NCBI RefSeq assembly: GCF_902493215.1
Contig: NZ_CABUOL010000009.1
Span: 51,724 to 115,723 of the forward strand
DNA length: 64,000 bases
Reading direction: 5' to 3'
From: an uncultured Mediterranea sp.
Lineage (GTDB): Bacteria; Bacteroidota; Bacteroidia; Bacteroidales; Bacteroidaceae
Below the pieces are notes generated by a model. The model was given only the letters and a program-made list of their open reading frames with translations, searched no databases and was not told the DNA's origin. Numbering within the stretch: position 1 is the first letter of the stretch; every line of letters starts with the position of its first letter. Shown here one piece after another: positions 53,701 to 61,090 of this stretch. The translations under genes were made by a program, and so were the position numbers.

Positions 53701-53897
53701 TTCCTCTATCCTGTTTCTGATTCTACAGGTCGCAGGAAGCGAAAAGAGAGAGCAGTTATCCAGGGCACGCTGATTGAAATCTTTCAACAAGACCATCCGA
53801 CAATCGGGAAGGCGGATGCATCGAAATACAGGAAGCGGCGGGTGAATGGCTTTTTCTCCTTCCTCATAAGTATCCAAAGACAGGCAATCATCTATCT

Positions 53898-53912
53898 TAC
53901 TGATAATCAGTA
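53898..53912. promoter_or_regulatory. Perfect 15-base dyad (possible operator)
   Basis: TACTGAT-A-ATCAGTA, seven-base arms around one base, in the gap between the ECF sigma gene and the ABC-F gene. No protein assigned. Confidence 0.35.
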
Positions 53913-53941
53913 TTCATTTTTTCAGGTCGCATTTCCAATTT

Positions 53942-54080
53942 ACCTGAATAGTTTTCAGGTTTTATTCAGCCGTCACCTGAAGACCTTTCAGGTAGGGCCT
54001 GAAGACCTTTCAGTTTAAACCTGAAAACCTTTCAGGTACTACCTGAAAACTCTTCAGAAAGCACCTGAAAAAAACGGGCT
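53942..54080. repeat. Palindromic 22-bp tandem array upstream of the ABC-F gene
   Basis: Five units start at 53975, 53997, 54019, 54041 and 54063, each exactly 22 bases apart, with an extra unit at 53942. The best unit is ACCTGAAAACCTTTCAGGT plus three bases: ACCTGAA and TTCAGGT are inverted arms around five bases. Units 53975 and 54019 have perfect arms; others are decayed. No ORF inside. Confidence 0.85.
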
Positions 54081-54109
54081 CTGCATGAAGCGGGATTTAT
54101 CTTTACAAA

Positions 54110-54239
54110 GAAAACGGGGTTTTCATTTTGTATTTCTCTCAGCTTGCACTATCTTTCCATAAGAAAGGCTGCGCTTCGGAAATACAAAACATGAAAACGG
54201 GGTTTTCATTTTGTACTTCTCTCAGCTTGCACTATCTTT
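54110..54239 (+). repeat. 47-bp direct repeat duplicating the ABC-F promoter
   Basis: 54110-54156 and 54193-54239 are identical except one base. Both begin GAAAACGGGGTTTTC and end GCTTGCACTATCTTT, 83 bases apart. Each contains TTTG-N19-TATCTTT; only the second continues with G. Confidence 0.85.
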
Positions 54240-54240
54240 G
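54210..54240 (+). promoter_or_regulatory. Promoter of the ABC-F gene
   Basis: TTTG (54210-54213), 19-base spacer, TATCTTTG (54233-54240): an exact Bacteroides consensus promoter, 31 bases before the ATG at 54272. Confidence 0.85.
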
Positions 54241-54271
54241 TCCCCCCGAAACCCTATACACATTATTATAT

Positions 54272-55909
54272 ATGATAAGCATCGATGGATTGGCCGTAGA
54301 GTTTGGCGGCACCACCCTGTTCAGTGACATATCTTTCGTAATCAACGAGAAGGACCGTATCGCCCTCATGGGCAAGAACGGAGCCGGAAAGAGTACCCTG
54401 CTAAAGATTCTGGCCGGCGTACGCCAGCCCACCCGCGGAAAGGTATCGGCACCCAAAGACTGTGTCATCGCCTACCTGCCCCAGCACCTGATGACCGAAG
54501 ACGGACGCACCGTGTTCGAAGAAACGGCACAGGCCTTTGCCCACCTGCACCAGATGCAGGCCGAGATTGACCGCCTGAACAAGGAGCTGGAGACGCGCAC
54601 CGACTACGAGAGCGACAGCTACATGGAACTCATCGAACAGGTGTCGGCCCTGAGCGAGAAGTTCTATGCCATCGACGCTACCAACTACGAGGAAGACGTG
54701 GAGAAGACCCTGCTGGGCCTCGGCTTCGAGCGGACGGACTTCAACCGCCCCACGAGCGACTTCAGCGGCGGATGGCGCATGCGCATCGAGCTGGCCAAGC
54801 TGCTCTTGCAGAAGCCCGACGTGCTGCTCCTCGACGAGCCCACCAACCACCTCGACATCGAGTCCATCCAGTGGCTCGAAGACTTCCTCATCAGCAACGG
54901 TAAGGCGGTGGTAGTCATCAGCCACGACCGCAAGTTTGTAGACAACATCACCACCCGCACCATCGAGGTCACGATGGGCCGCATCTACGACTACAAGGTA
55001 AACTACTCCAAATACCTCGAGCTGCGCAAGGAACGCCGCGAACAGCAGCAGAAGGCCTACGACGAGCAGCAGAAGTTCATCGCCGAGACGAAGGAGTTCA
55101 TCGAACGCTTCAAGGGTACCTACTCCAAGACCCTGCAGGTGCAGAGCCGCGTGAAGATGCTGGAAAAGCTGGAACTGCTCGAAGTGGACGAAGAAGACAC
55201 CTCGGCCCTGCGCCTCAAGTTCCCCCCGTCGCCCCGCTCGGGCAACTACCCCGTCATCATGGACGGCGTGGGCAAGACGTACGGTGACCACGTGGTATTC
55301 AAGAACGCGACGCTCACCATCGAGCGTGGCGACAAGGTGGCCTTCGTGGGCCGCAACGGCGAGGGAAAGTCCACACTGGTAAAATGTATCATGGGCGAGA
55401 TTGAGCACGAAGGTACCCTGACGCTGGGCCACAACGTGCAGATAGGTTACTTCGCCCAGAACCAAGCCTCCCTGCTCGACGAGAACCTGACCGTCTTCCA
55501 GACCATCGACGACGTGGCCAAGGGCGAGATACGCAACAAGATACGCGACCTGCTGGGCGCCTTCATGTTCGGCAGTCCCGAAGCCTCGATGAAGAAGGTC
55601 AAGGTGCTCTCCGGCGGCGAGCGTACCCGTCTGGCCATGATCAGACTGCTGCTCGAGCCGGTGAACCTGCTCATCCTGGACGAGCCCACCAACCACCTCG
55701 ACCTCAAGACCAAAGACATCCTGAAGCAGGCGCTGATGGACTTCGACGGTACCCTGATTGTCGTGAGCCACGACCGCGACTTCCTCGACGGCCTGGTGAG
55801 CAAAGTCTATGAGTTCGGCCACCAGCGCGTCCGCGAACACCTTTGTGGCGTTTACGAGTTCCTGGAAAAGAAAAAAATGGAGTCGCTCAGCGAGCTGGAA
55901 AAGAAATAA
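54272..55909 (+). CDS. ABC-F family ATPase (ribosome-associated type)
   Basis: 545 residues, no membrane segments. Two ABC cassettes: Walker A GKNGAGKSTLLK and GRNGEGKSTLVK, signatures FSGGWRMRIELAKLLLQ and LSGGERTRLAMIRLLLE, Walker B VLLLDEPTNHLD and LLILDEPTNHLD, and the linker between them (YSKYLELRKERREQQQKAYDEQQKFIAETKEFIERFKGTYSKTLQVQSRVKML). ABC-F proteins act on the ribosomal E site in translation control or antibiotic protection. The general housekeeping subtype (YdiF/Uup-like) is likely; a resistance role cannot be judged. Start at MISIDGLAVEFGG, downstream of the promoter at 54210-54240. Confidence 0.95.
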   Translation: MISIDGLAVEFGGTTLFSDISFVINEKDRIALMGKNGAGKSTLLKILAGVRQPTRGKVSAPKDCVIAYLPQHLMTEDGRTVFEETAQAFAHLHQMQAEIDRLNKELETRTDYESDSYMELIEQVSALSEKFYAIDATNYEEDVEKTLLGLGFERTDFNRPTSDFSGGWRMRIELAKLLLQKPDVLLLDEPTNHLDIESIQWLEDFLISNGKAVVVISHDRKFVDNITTRTIEVTMGRIYDYKVNYSKYLELRKERREQQQKAYDEQQKFIAETKEFIERFKGTYSKTLQVQSRVKMLEKLELLEVDEEDTSALRLKFPPSPRSGNYPVIMDGVGKTYGDHVVFKNATLTIERGDKVAFVGRNGEGKSTLVKCIMGEIEHEGTLTLGHNVQIGYFAQNQASLLDENLTVFQTIDDVAKGEIRNKIRDLLGAFMFGSPEASMKKVKVLSGGERTRLAMIRLLLEPVNLLILDEPTNHLDLKTKDILKQALMDFDGTLIVVSHDRDFLDGLVSKVYEFGHQRVREHLCGVYEFLEKKKMESLSELEKK

Positions 55910-55913
55910 TCCT

Positions 55914-55921
55914 TATCTTTG
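55914..55921 (+). promoter_or_regulatory. -7 box upstream of the His-rich small gene
   Basis: TATCTTTG immediately after the ABC-F stop codon and 23 bases before the ATG at 55945. Confidence 0.6.
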
Positions 55922-55944
55922 CGCAACTCCACACACTGAACGCC

Positions 55945-56364
55945 ATGATGATACGGAAACCCTACATGACCGCACTGCTGCTCCTGCTCAGCATCCTGAT
56001 GCTGGCGGTGCCCGTCGTGCCCCATCATCATCATGGCAGCGAGGCCATCTGCCTGAAGAACGACCTGCATACGGGTTGCGGCGAAGCGAACCATCACCAC
56101 CATCCGGCCGGCCACCCCAACTGCTGCCACGACAAGGGCTGCCTCACCCACCAGTTCGTCCAGCGCACGCCGCGGGTGGAGCGTCAGGCCCCGCAACTGC
56201 GTCCTGTCCTGCTGCCGGCCGACCTCGCCCTGCTCGTCAGTCTGCTGTACCCCTACACCGATTCTTATTCAACCGCCTTATACTCACCTTACATTGAATC
56301 GCTGCACGGCGTCTACATCGCCCGTGCCTCGGGATTAAGGGCTCCTCCCAGCCTTCTTGCCTAA
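55945..56364 (+). CDS. Small His-rich exported protein, DUF6769-like (tentative)
   Basis: 139 residues (ATG at 55945 or 55948). One N-terminal hydrophobic segment (MTALLLLLSILMLAVPVVP), directly followed by HHHHGSEAICLKNDLHTGC and NHHHHPAGHPNCCHDKGCLTHQF, giving many His and several Cys that could bind metal outside the inner membrane. The C-terminal part has a second hydrophobic stretch (LLPADLALLVSLLY). I associate it tentatively with DUF6769. It precedes the CusB-CusA-CusC-like genes on the same strand, so a periplasmic metal-binding or sensing role is inferred. Confidence 0.7.
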   Translation: MMIRKPYMTALLLLLSILMLAVPVVPHHHHGSEAICLKNDLHTGCGEANHHHHPAGHPNCCHDKGCLTHQFVQRTPRVERQAPQLRPVLLPADLALLVSLLYPYTDSYSTALYSPYIESLHGVYIARASGLRAPPSLLA

Positions 56365-56387
56365 GCGTTGCTGTGTGCGCCCGCACA

Positions 56388-56424
56388 TTGCAACCCGGTT
56401 GCAACCTCCGTACATGTACCTTTG
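56388..56424 (+). promoter_or_regulatory. Efflux operon promoter with overlapping 17-base dyad
   Basis: TTGCAACC-C-GGTTGCAA (56388-56404) is a perfect dyad. TACCTTTG (-7) is at 56417-56424, and the expected -33 position falls inside the dyad, where no TTTG is present. This layout suggests an operator for a metal-responsive regulator. Confidence 0.6.
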
Positions 56425-56474
56425 CAGCCGGAAACCACATTTATTAATAGCAAGAACTTAATCCACATCTATCA

Positions 56475-57716
56475 ATGAAGAAACTGATATTTCTGGGAGT
56501 CCTCGTCGCATGGTCGCTGGGCTCCTGCAACAGCCAGTCCGACCACGGACACGAAGGGCACGACCATGCCACCGAAGCCCACAACCACGAACAGGACCAT
56601 GACCACGAACAGCATGCCCACGAGGAAGCAGGCCACAGCCACGACCACGAAGGAGACGTACAAGCTGAAGAAGAGGGACACGCCGAAGCCGCCTCGGACG
56701 AAATCGTCATGCCGCCCGCCAAGGCACAGGCCGCAGGCGTAGAGACAGGTACCGTAGAGCCGGGCAGCTTCACCCAGGTCATCAAAACCAGCGGGCAGGT
56801 ACTGGCCGCGCAGGGTGACGAACGGGTAGCCGTAGCCACCGTGGCAGGCGTCGTATCGTTCAAGGGAAAGGTAACCGAAGGCATGAGCGTACGCGAAGGC
56901 ATGCCGCTCGTCCTGCTTTCGTCGGGCAACATCGCCGAGGGCGACCCCGTGCAGAAAGCCCGCGTAGCCTACGAGGTGTCGAAGAAGGAGTACGAACGCA
57001 TGCAGGCACTCGTGGAGAGCCGCATCGTCTCGGAGAAGGACTTCGCTCAGGCCAAGCAGGCGTACGAGAACGCCCGCATCAGCTACGAGGCCGTGGCCAA
57101 GAACCACACCGACCGCGGGCAGGCCGTCACCGCCCCCATAGGCGGCTACGTGAAGAGCCTGCTGGTGAAGGAAGGCGACTACGTCACCGTAGGCCAGCCG
57201 CTGGTGAGCATCACACAGAACCGCCGCCTCTTCCTCCGTGCCGACGTGTCGGAGAAGTACTATGCCTCGCTGCCCGCCATCACCTCGGCCAACTTCTGCA
57301 CGCCCTATAATAATAAGGTGTATGCCCTGCAAGACCTGAACGGCCGTCTGCTGTCCTACGGCAAGGCCTCGGGCGAAGGCAGCTACTACATCCCCGTGAC
57401 CTTCGAGTTCGACAACCGCGGCGACGTGGTGCCCGGCTCCTTCGTCGAGATTTACCTGCTGGCCCGCCCGATGGAGGGTGTCATCAGCGTGCCCCGCTCG
57501 GCCCTGACCGAAGAACAGGGCAGCTTCTACGTTTACCTGCAGCTGGACGAGGAGTGCTACCGCAAGCAGCTCGTCACCTTGGGTGCCGACAACGGCCAGC
57601 GAGTGCAGGTGCTCAGCGGGCTGAAGGCCGGCGACCGCCTCGTGACCCGCGGTGCCTATCAGGTGAAACTGGCCGGAGCGGCGAACGCACTTCCGGCGCA
57701 TAGTCATGAACACTAA
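56475..57716 (+). CDS. RND efflux periplasmic adaptor (CusB/CzcB-like lipoprotein)
   Basis: 413 residues. Lipobox LGSC near residue 17, followed by a remarkable His/Asp/Glu-rich stretch (about 21-65, many HDH, HEH and HNH repeats) that should bind metal. The adaptor core follows: barrel-sandwich hybrid halves (QVLAAQGDERVAVATVAGVVSFKGKVTEGMSVREGMPLVLLSSGNI and VTAPIGGYVKSLLVKEGDYVTVGQPLVSIT) around a coiled-coil hairpin (EVSKKEYERMQALVESRIVSEKDFAQAKQAYENARISYEAV), beta-barrel and membrane-proximal domains (LSGLKAGDRLVTRGAYQVK). First gene of the tripartite pump operon. The ion could be Cu/Ag or Zn/Co/Cd; the sequence alone does not decide. Confidence 0.92.
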   Translation: MKKLIFLGVLVAWSLGSCNSQSDHGHEGHDHATEAHNHEQDHDHEQHAHEEAGHSHDHEGDVQAEEEGHAEAASDEIVMPPAKAQAAGVETGTVEPGSFTQVIKTSGQVLAAQGDERVAVATVAGVVSFKGKVTEGMSVREGMPLVLLSSGNIAEGDPVQKARVAYEVSKKEYERMQALVESRIVSEKDFAQAKQAYENARISYEAVAKNHTDRGQAVTAPIGGYVKSLLVKEGDYVTVGQPLVSITQNRRLFLRADVSEKYYASLPAITSANFCTPYNNKVYALQDLNGRLLSYGKASGEGSYYIPVTFEFDNRGDVVPGSFVEIYLLARPMEGVISVPRSALTEEQGSFYVYLQLDEECYRKQLVTLGADNGQRVQVLSGLKAGDRLVTRGAYQVKLAGAANALPAHSHEH

Positions 57717-57717
57717 T

Positions 57718-57824
57718 TCAATGGAAAATGGAAAATTGATAATGGAAAATGACGAATAGGAAAGCCTCTTCGCCCCAACAGATAATTCCATTCTCAATTT
57801 TCAATTCTCAATTCTCAATTAAAC
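57718..57824. repeat. Facing heptad-repeat pair (TCAATTY family), copy 4
   Basis: Left arm AATGGAAAATGGAAAATTGA... (57719-57752) and right arm TTCCATTCTCAATTTTCAAT... (57786-57822) face each other around about 33 bases. It lies between the cusB-like stop and the cusA-like start. Confidence 0.75.
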
Positions 57825-57829
57825 AAGTT

Positions 57830-60800
57830 ATGCTCAACAAAATCATACACTTCTCCCTACAGAACCGCATCCTGGTGCTCGTCGCCTCGGTGCTGCTGCT
57901 CGTGGGCGGTACCTACACCGCCATGCACACGGAAGTGGACGTGTTCCCCGACCTCACCGCGCCGACCGTGGTCGTCATGACCGAAGCCAACGGCATGGCA
58001 GCCGAGGAGGTGGAACAGCTCGTCACCTTCCCCATCGAAACCGCCGTCAACGGCGCCACACACGTGCGCCGCGTACGCTCTTCGTCCACCCACAGCTTCT
58101 CCGTGGTCTGGGTGGAATTCGACTGGGACACGGACATCTACCTGGCCCGACAGATTGTCAGCGAAAAGCTCTCGCTCGTAGCCGAAGAACTGCCTGAAAG
58201 CGTGGGCAAGCCGACGCTGGGACCGCAGTCGTCCATCCTGGGCGAGATGATGATTGTGGGCCTCACGGCCGACTCCACCTCCATGCTCGACCTGCGCACG
58301 CTGGCCGACTGGACCATCCGTCCGCGCCTGCTCTCCACCGGAGGCGTGGCGCAGGTGGCCGTGCTGGGAGGCGACATCAAGGAATACCAGATACAGCTCG
58401 ACCCCGAGCGCATGCGCCACTACGGCGTGACACTGGGTCAGGTGCTCAGTGCCACGCGCGGCATGAACCTCAACGCCAACGGAGGCGTCATCTACGAATA
58501 CGGCAACGAGTACATCGTGCGCGGACTGACAGCTACGACCAACACCGAACTGCTGGGCAAAACCGTGGTGAAGTCAGCTACGAACAGTGACGGCTCACTC
58601 GCCGCCCCCGTCCTGCTGGAAGACGTGGCCGACGTGCGCATCGGCGCGCAGACACCCAAACTGGGACTGGCCTCGGAACGGGGCAAACCCGCCGTGCTGC
58701 TCACCGTGACGAAGCAGCCTGCCACCAGCACGCTGGAGCTGACCGGCAAGCTGGAAGCCGCCCTCCAGGACCTGCAGAAGAACCTGCCCCCCGACGTGAA
58801 GGTATCGACCGACATCTTCCGCCAGAGCCGCTTCATCGAAAGCTCCATCGGCAACGTGCGCAAGTCGCTCGTCGAAGGCGGCATCTTCGTGGTCATCGTG
58901 CTGTTCCTCTTCCTGGCCAACGTGCGGACGACCCTCATCTCGCTCGTCACCCTGCCCCTGTCGCTCGTCGTGTCCGTGCTGGTGCTCCACTACATGGGGC
59001 TCACCATCAACACCATGAGTCTGGGCGGTATGGCCATCGCCATCGGTTCGCTGGTCGATGACGCCATCGTCGACGTGGAGAACGTCTGGCGCCGCCTGCA
59101 CGAAAACCGCCTCCTGCCGCCCGAGCGCCGTCTGCCCGTGCTGCAGGTCGTGTTCAACGCCTCGCGCGAGGTGCGCATGCCCATCCTCAACTCCACGCTC
59201 ATCATCGTCGTCAGCTTCGTGCCCCTGTTCTTCCTGAGCGGCATGGAGGGGCGCATGCTCGTCCCGCTGGGCATCGCCTTCATCACCGCCCTGGCTGCCT
59301 CTACGGTGGTGGCGCTCACACTGACGCCCGTGCTCTGCTCGTACCTGCTGCGCAGTAAAGAAGATATACAAGAAAGAAACTTGGAAAGAGACACGTATCT
59401 CACCCCCGGAGACATACGTATGTCTAGGGGGGAGACAAACGTATCTCTCCAGGCAAGACAAACGTTTGTCTCTGCCGGAGACAAACGTATCTCTCCTGAC
59501 ACCCCCTCCAGAAGTACCTGTGAGGCCGGTTCGGGCGACTCCGCCGTGGCCCGCACGCTGAAGAAGGCCTACGGCATCGTGCTCGAAAAAGCTTTACAAC
59601 ACAAGCGTACCGTGCTGGGCTGCACCGTCGCGCTCTTCGCCGTCGCCCTGGGCCTGTTCTTCACCCTGGGCCGCTCGTTCCTGCCGCCCTTCAACGAAGG
59701 GTCGTTCACCATCAACCTCTCCTCGCTGCCGGGCATCTCGCTCGAAGAGAGCGACGCCATCGGCCGACGGGCCGAGGAACTGCTGCTCACCGTGCCCGAA
59801 ATCCAGACCGTGGCCCGCAAGACCGGCCGCGCCGAGCTGGACGAACATTCGCGCGGCGTGAACGGGTCGGAAATCGAGGCGCCCTTCGAGCTGACAGACC
59901 GTTCGCGCAGCGAGGTGGTGGCCGAGGTGCGCGAGAAGCTCGCCACCCTGTCCGGCGTCAACGTCGAGATAGGTCAGCCCATCAGCCACCGCATCGACGC
60001 CATGCTCAGCGGCACAAAGGCCAACATCGCCATCAAGCTCTTCGGCGACGACCTGAACCGCATGTTCAGCCTCGCCAGCCAGATAAGGGACAAGATACAG
60101 GACGTCGAGGGCGTGGCCGACCTCACCGTGGAGCAGCAGATCGAGCGCCCGCAGCTGACGCTGACGCCCCGCCGCGAGATGCTGGCCCGCTACGGCATCA
60201 CTCTGCCCCAGTTTGCCGAGTACGTCAACGCCTGCCTGGCGGGCGAGGCCGTGTCGCAGGTCTACGAGCAGGGCAAATCGTTCAACCTCACCGTCCGCCT
60301 GCGCGACGACCTGCGCGATCAGGCCTCGAAGATAGGCGACCTGATGATTGATACGGGCGACGGCCGTCAGGTGCCGCTCAGCTATGTGGCCGACATCCGC
60401 TCGTCCATGGGCCCCAACAGCATCAGCCGCGAGAACGTGAAGCGCAAGATAGTCATCTCGGCCAACGTGGCCGACCGCGACCTGCGCTCCGTGGTGACCG
60501 ACATCCAGGCCCGCATCGACGCCGACATCAAGCTGCCCGAAGGCTACCACGTGGAATACGGCGGCCAGTTCGAGAGCGAGCAGGCGGCCAGCCGCACGCT
60601 GCTGCTGACGTCGCTGATGTCCATCGTCGTCATCTTCCTGCTGCTCTACCACGAGTTCCGCAGCGTCAGGGAGAGCGCCGTCATCCTCATCAACCTGCCG
60701 CTGGCCCTCATCGGAGGCGTCTTCGCCCTGCTGCTGACCACCGGCGAGGTGAGCATCCCGGCCATCATCGGCTTCATCTCGCTGTTCGGCATCGCCACGC

Positions 60801-61090
60801 GCAACGGCATGCTGCTCATCAGCCACTACAACCACCTGCAGCGCGTGGAAGGCTACTCGCTGCACGACAGCATCATCCGCGGATCGCTCGACCGACTGAA
60901 CCCCATCCTGATGACGGCCCTCAGTAGTGCACTGGCCCTTATCCCGCTGGCCCTCGGCGGCGACCTGCCCGGCAACGAGATACAGAGCCCCATGGCGAAG
61001 GTCATCCTCGGCGGTCTGCTGACATCTACCTTCCTCAACGGGTTCATCATCCCCATCGTTTATCTGCTCATACACACCAAGAAGAAATGA
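57830..61090 (+). CDS. Heavy-metal RND efflux permease (CusA/CzcA-like)
   Basis: 1086 residues, 12 membrane helices, two large periplasmic loops. N-terminus LNKIIHFSLQNRILVLVASVLLLVGGTYTAMHTEVDVFPDLTAPTVVV and QLVTFPIETAVNGATHVRRVRSSS are typical of the HME family. The TM4 proton-relay motif is GGMAIAIGSLVDDAIVDVENVWRRL; the C-terminal half has GFISLFGIATRNGMLLISHYNHL. Residues about 515-565, in the cytoplasmic loop between TM6 and TM7, are encoded by a tandem palindromic repeat (59386-59499) and look unlike the rest. Start at MLNKIIHF (57830); an earlier in-frame ATG would translate the heptad element. The stop overlaps the next start (ATGA). Confidence 0.94.
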   Translation: MLNKIIHFSLQNRILVLVASVLLLVGGTYTAMHTEVDVFPDLTAPTVVVMTEANGMAAEEVEQLVTFPIETAVNGATHVRRVRSSSTHSFSVVWVEFDWDTDIYLARQIVSEKLSLVAEELPESVGKPTLGPQSSILGEMMIVGLTADSTSMLDLRTLADWTIRPRLLSTGGVAQVAVLGGDIKEYQIQLDPERMRHYGVTLGQVLSATRGMNLNANGGVIYEYGNEYIVRGLTATTNTELLGKTVVKSATNSDGSLAAPVLLEDVADVRIGAQTPKLGLASERGKPAVLLTVTKQPATSTLELTGKLEAALQDLQKNLPPDVKVSTDIFRQSRFIESSIGNVRKSLVEGGIFVVIVLFLFLANVRTTLISLVTLPLSLVVSVLVLHYMGLTINTMSLGGMAIAIGSLVDDAIVDVENVWRRLHENRLLPPERRLPVLQVVFNASREVRMPILNSTLIIVVSFVPLFFLSGMEGRMLVPLGIAFITALAASTVVALTLTPVLCSYLLRSKEDIQERNLERDTYLTPGDIRMSRGETNVSLQARQTFVSAGDKRISPDTPSRSTCEAGSGDSAVARTLKKAYGIVLEKALQHKRTVLGCTVALFAVALGLFFTLGRSFLPPFNEGSFTINLSSLPGISLEESDAIGRRAEELLLTVPEIQTVARKTGRAELDEHSRGVNGSEIEAPFELTDRSRSEVVAEVREKLATLSGVNVEIGQPISHRIDAMLSGTKANIAIKLFGDDLNRMFSLASQIRDKIQDVEGVADLTVEQQIERPQLTLTPRREMLARYGITLPQFAEYVNACLAGEAVSQVYEQGKSFNLTVRLRDDLRDQASKIGDLMIDTGDGRQVPLSYVADIRSSMGPNSISRENVKRKIVISANVADRDLRSVVTDIQARIDADIKLPEGYHVEYGGQFESEQAASRTLLLTSLMSIVVIFLLLYHEFRSVRESAVILINLPLALIGGVFALLLTTGEVSIPAIIGFISLFGIATRNGMLLISHYNHLQRVEGYSLHDSIIRGSLDRLNPILMTALSSALALIPLALGGDLPGNEIQSPMAKVILGGLLTSTFLNGFIIPIVYLLIHTKKK
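59386..59499. repeat. In-frame palindromic array inside the cusA-like gene
   Basis: AGACA starts recur at 59389, 59410, 59433, 59456 and 59479 (spacings 21, 23, 23, 23). Cores AGACATACGTATGTCT (59410-59425) and AGACAAACGTTTGTCT (59456-59471) are perfect 16-base palindromes; others read AGACAAACGTATCTCT. Flanks are GG/CC. The reading frame stays open through all phases. Confidence 0.9.

Noticed and set aside
53942..54080. CRISPR array
   Set aside because: The repeats are 19-base dyads separated by 3 bases, so there are no spacers of 30-40 bases, and no cas genes are in the window.
57749..57829. N-terminal extension of the CusA-like permease
   Set aside because: It translates the right arm of heptad element 4. 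The family N-terminus begins at 57830.
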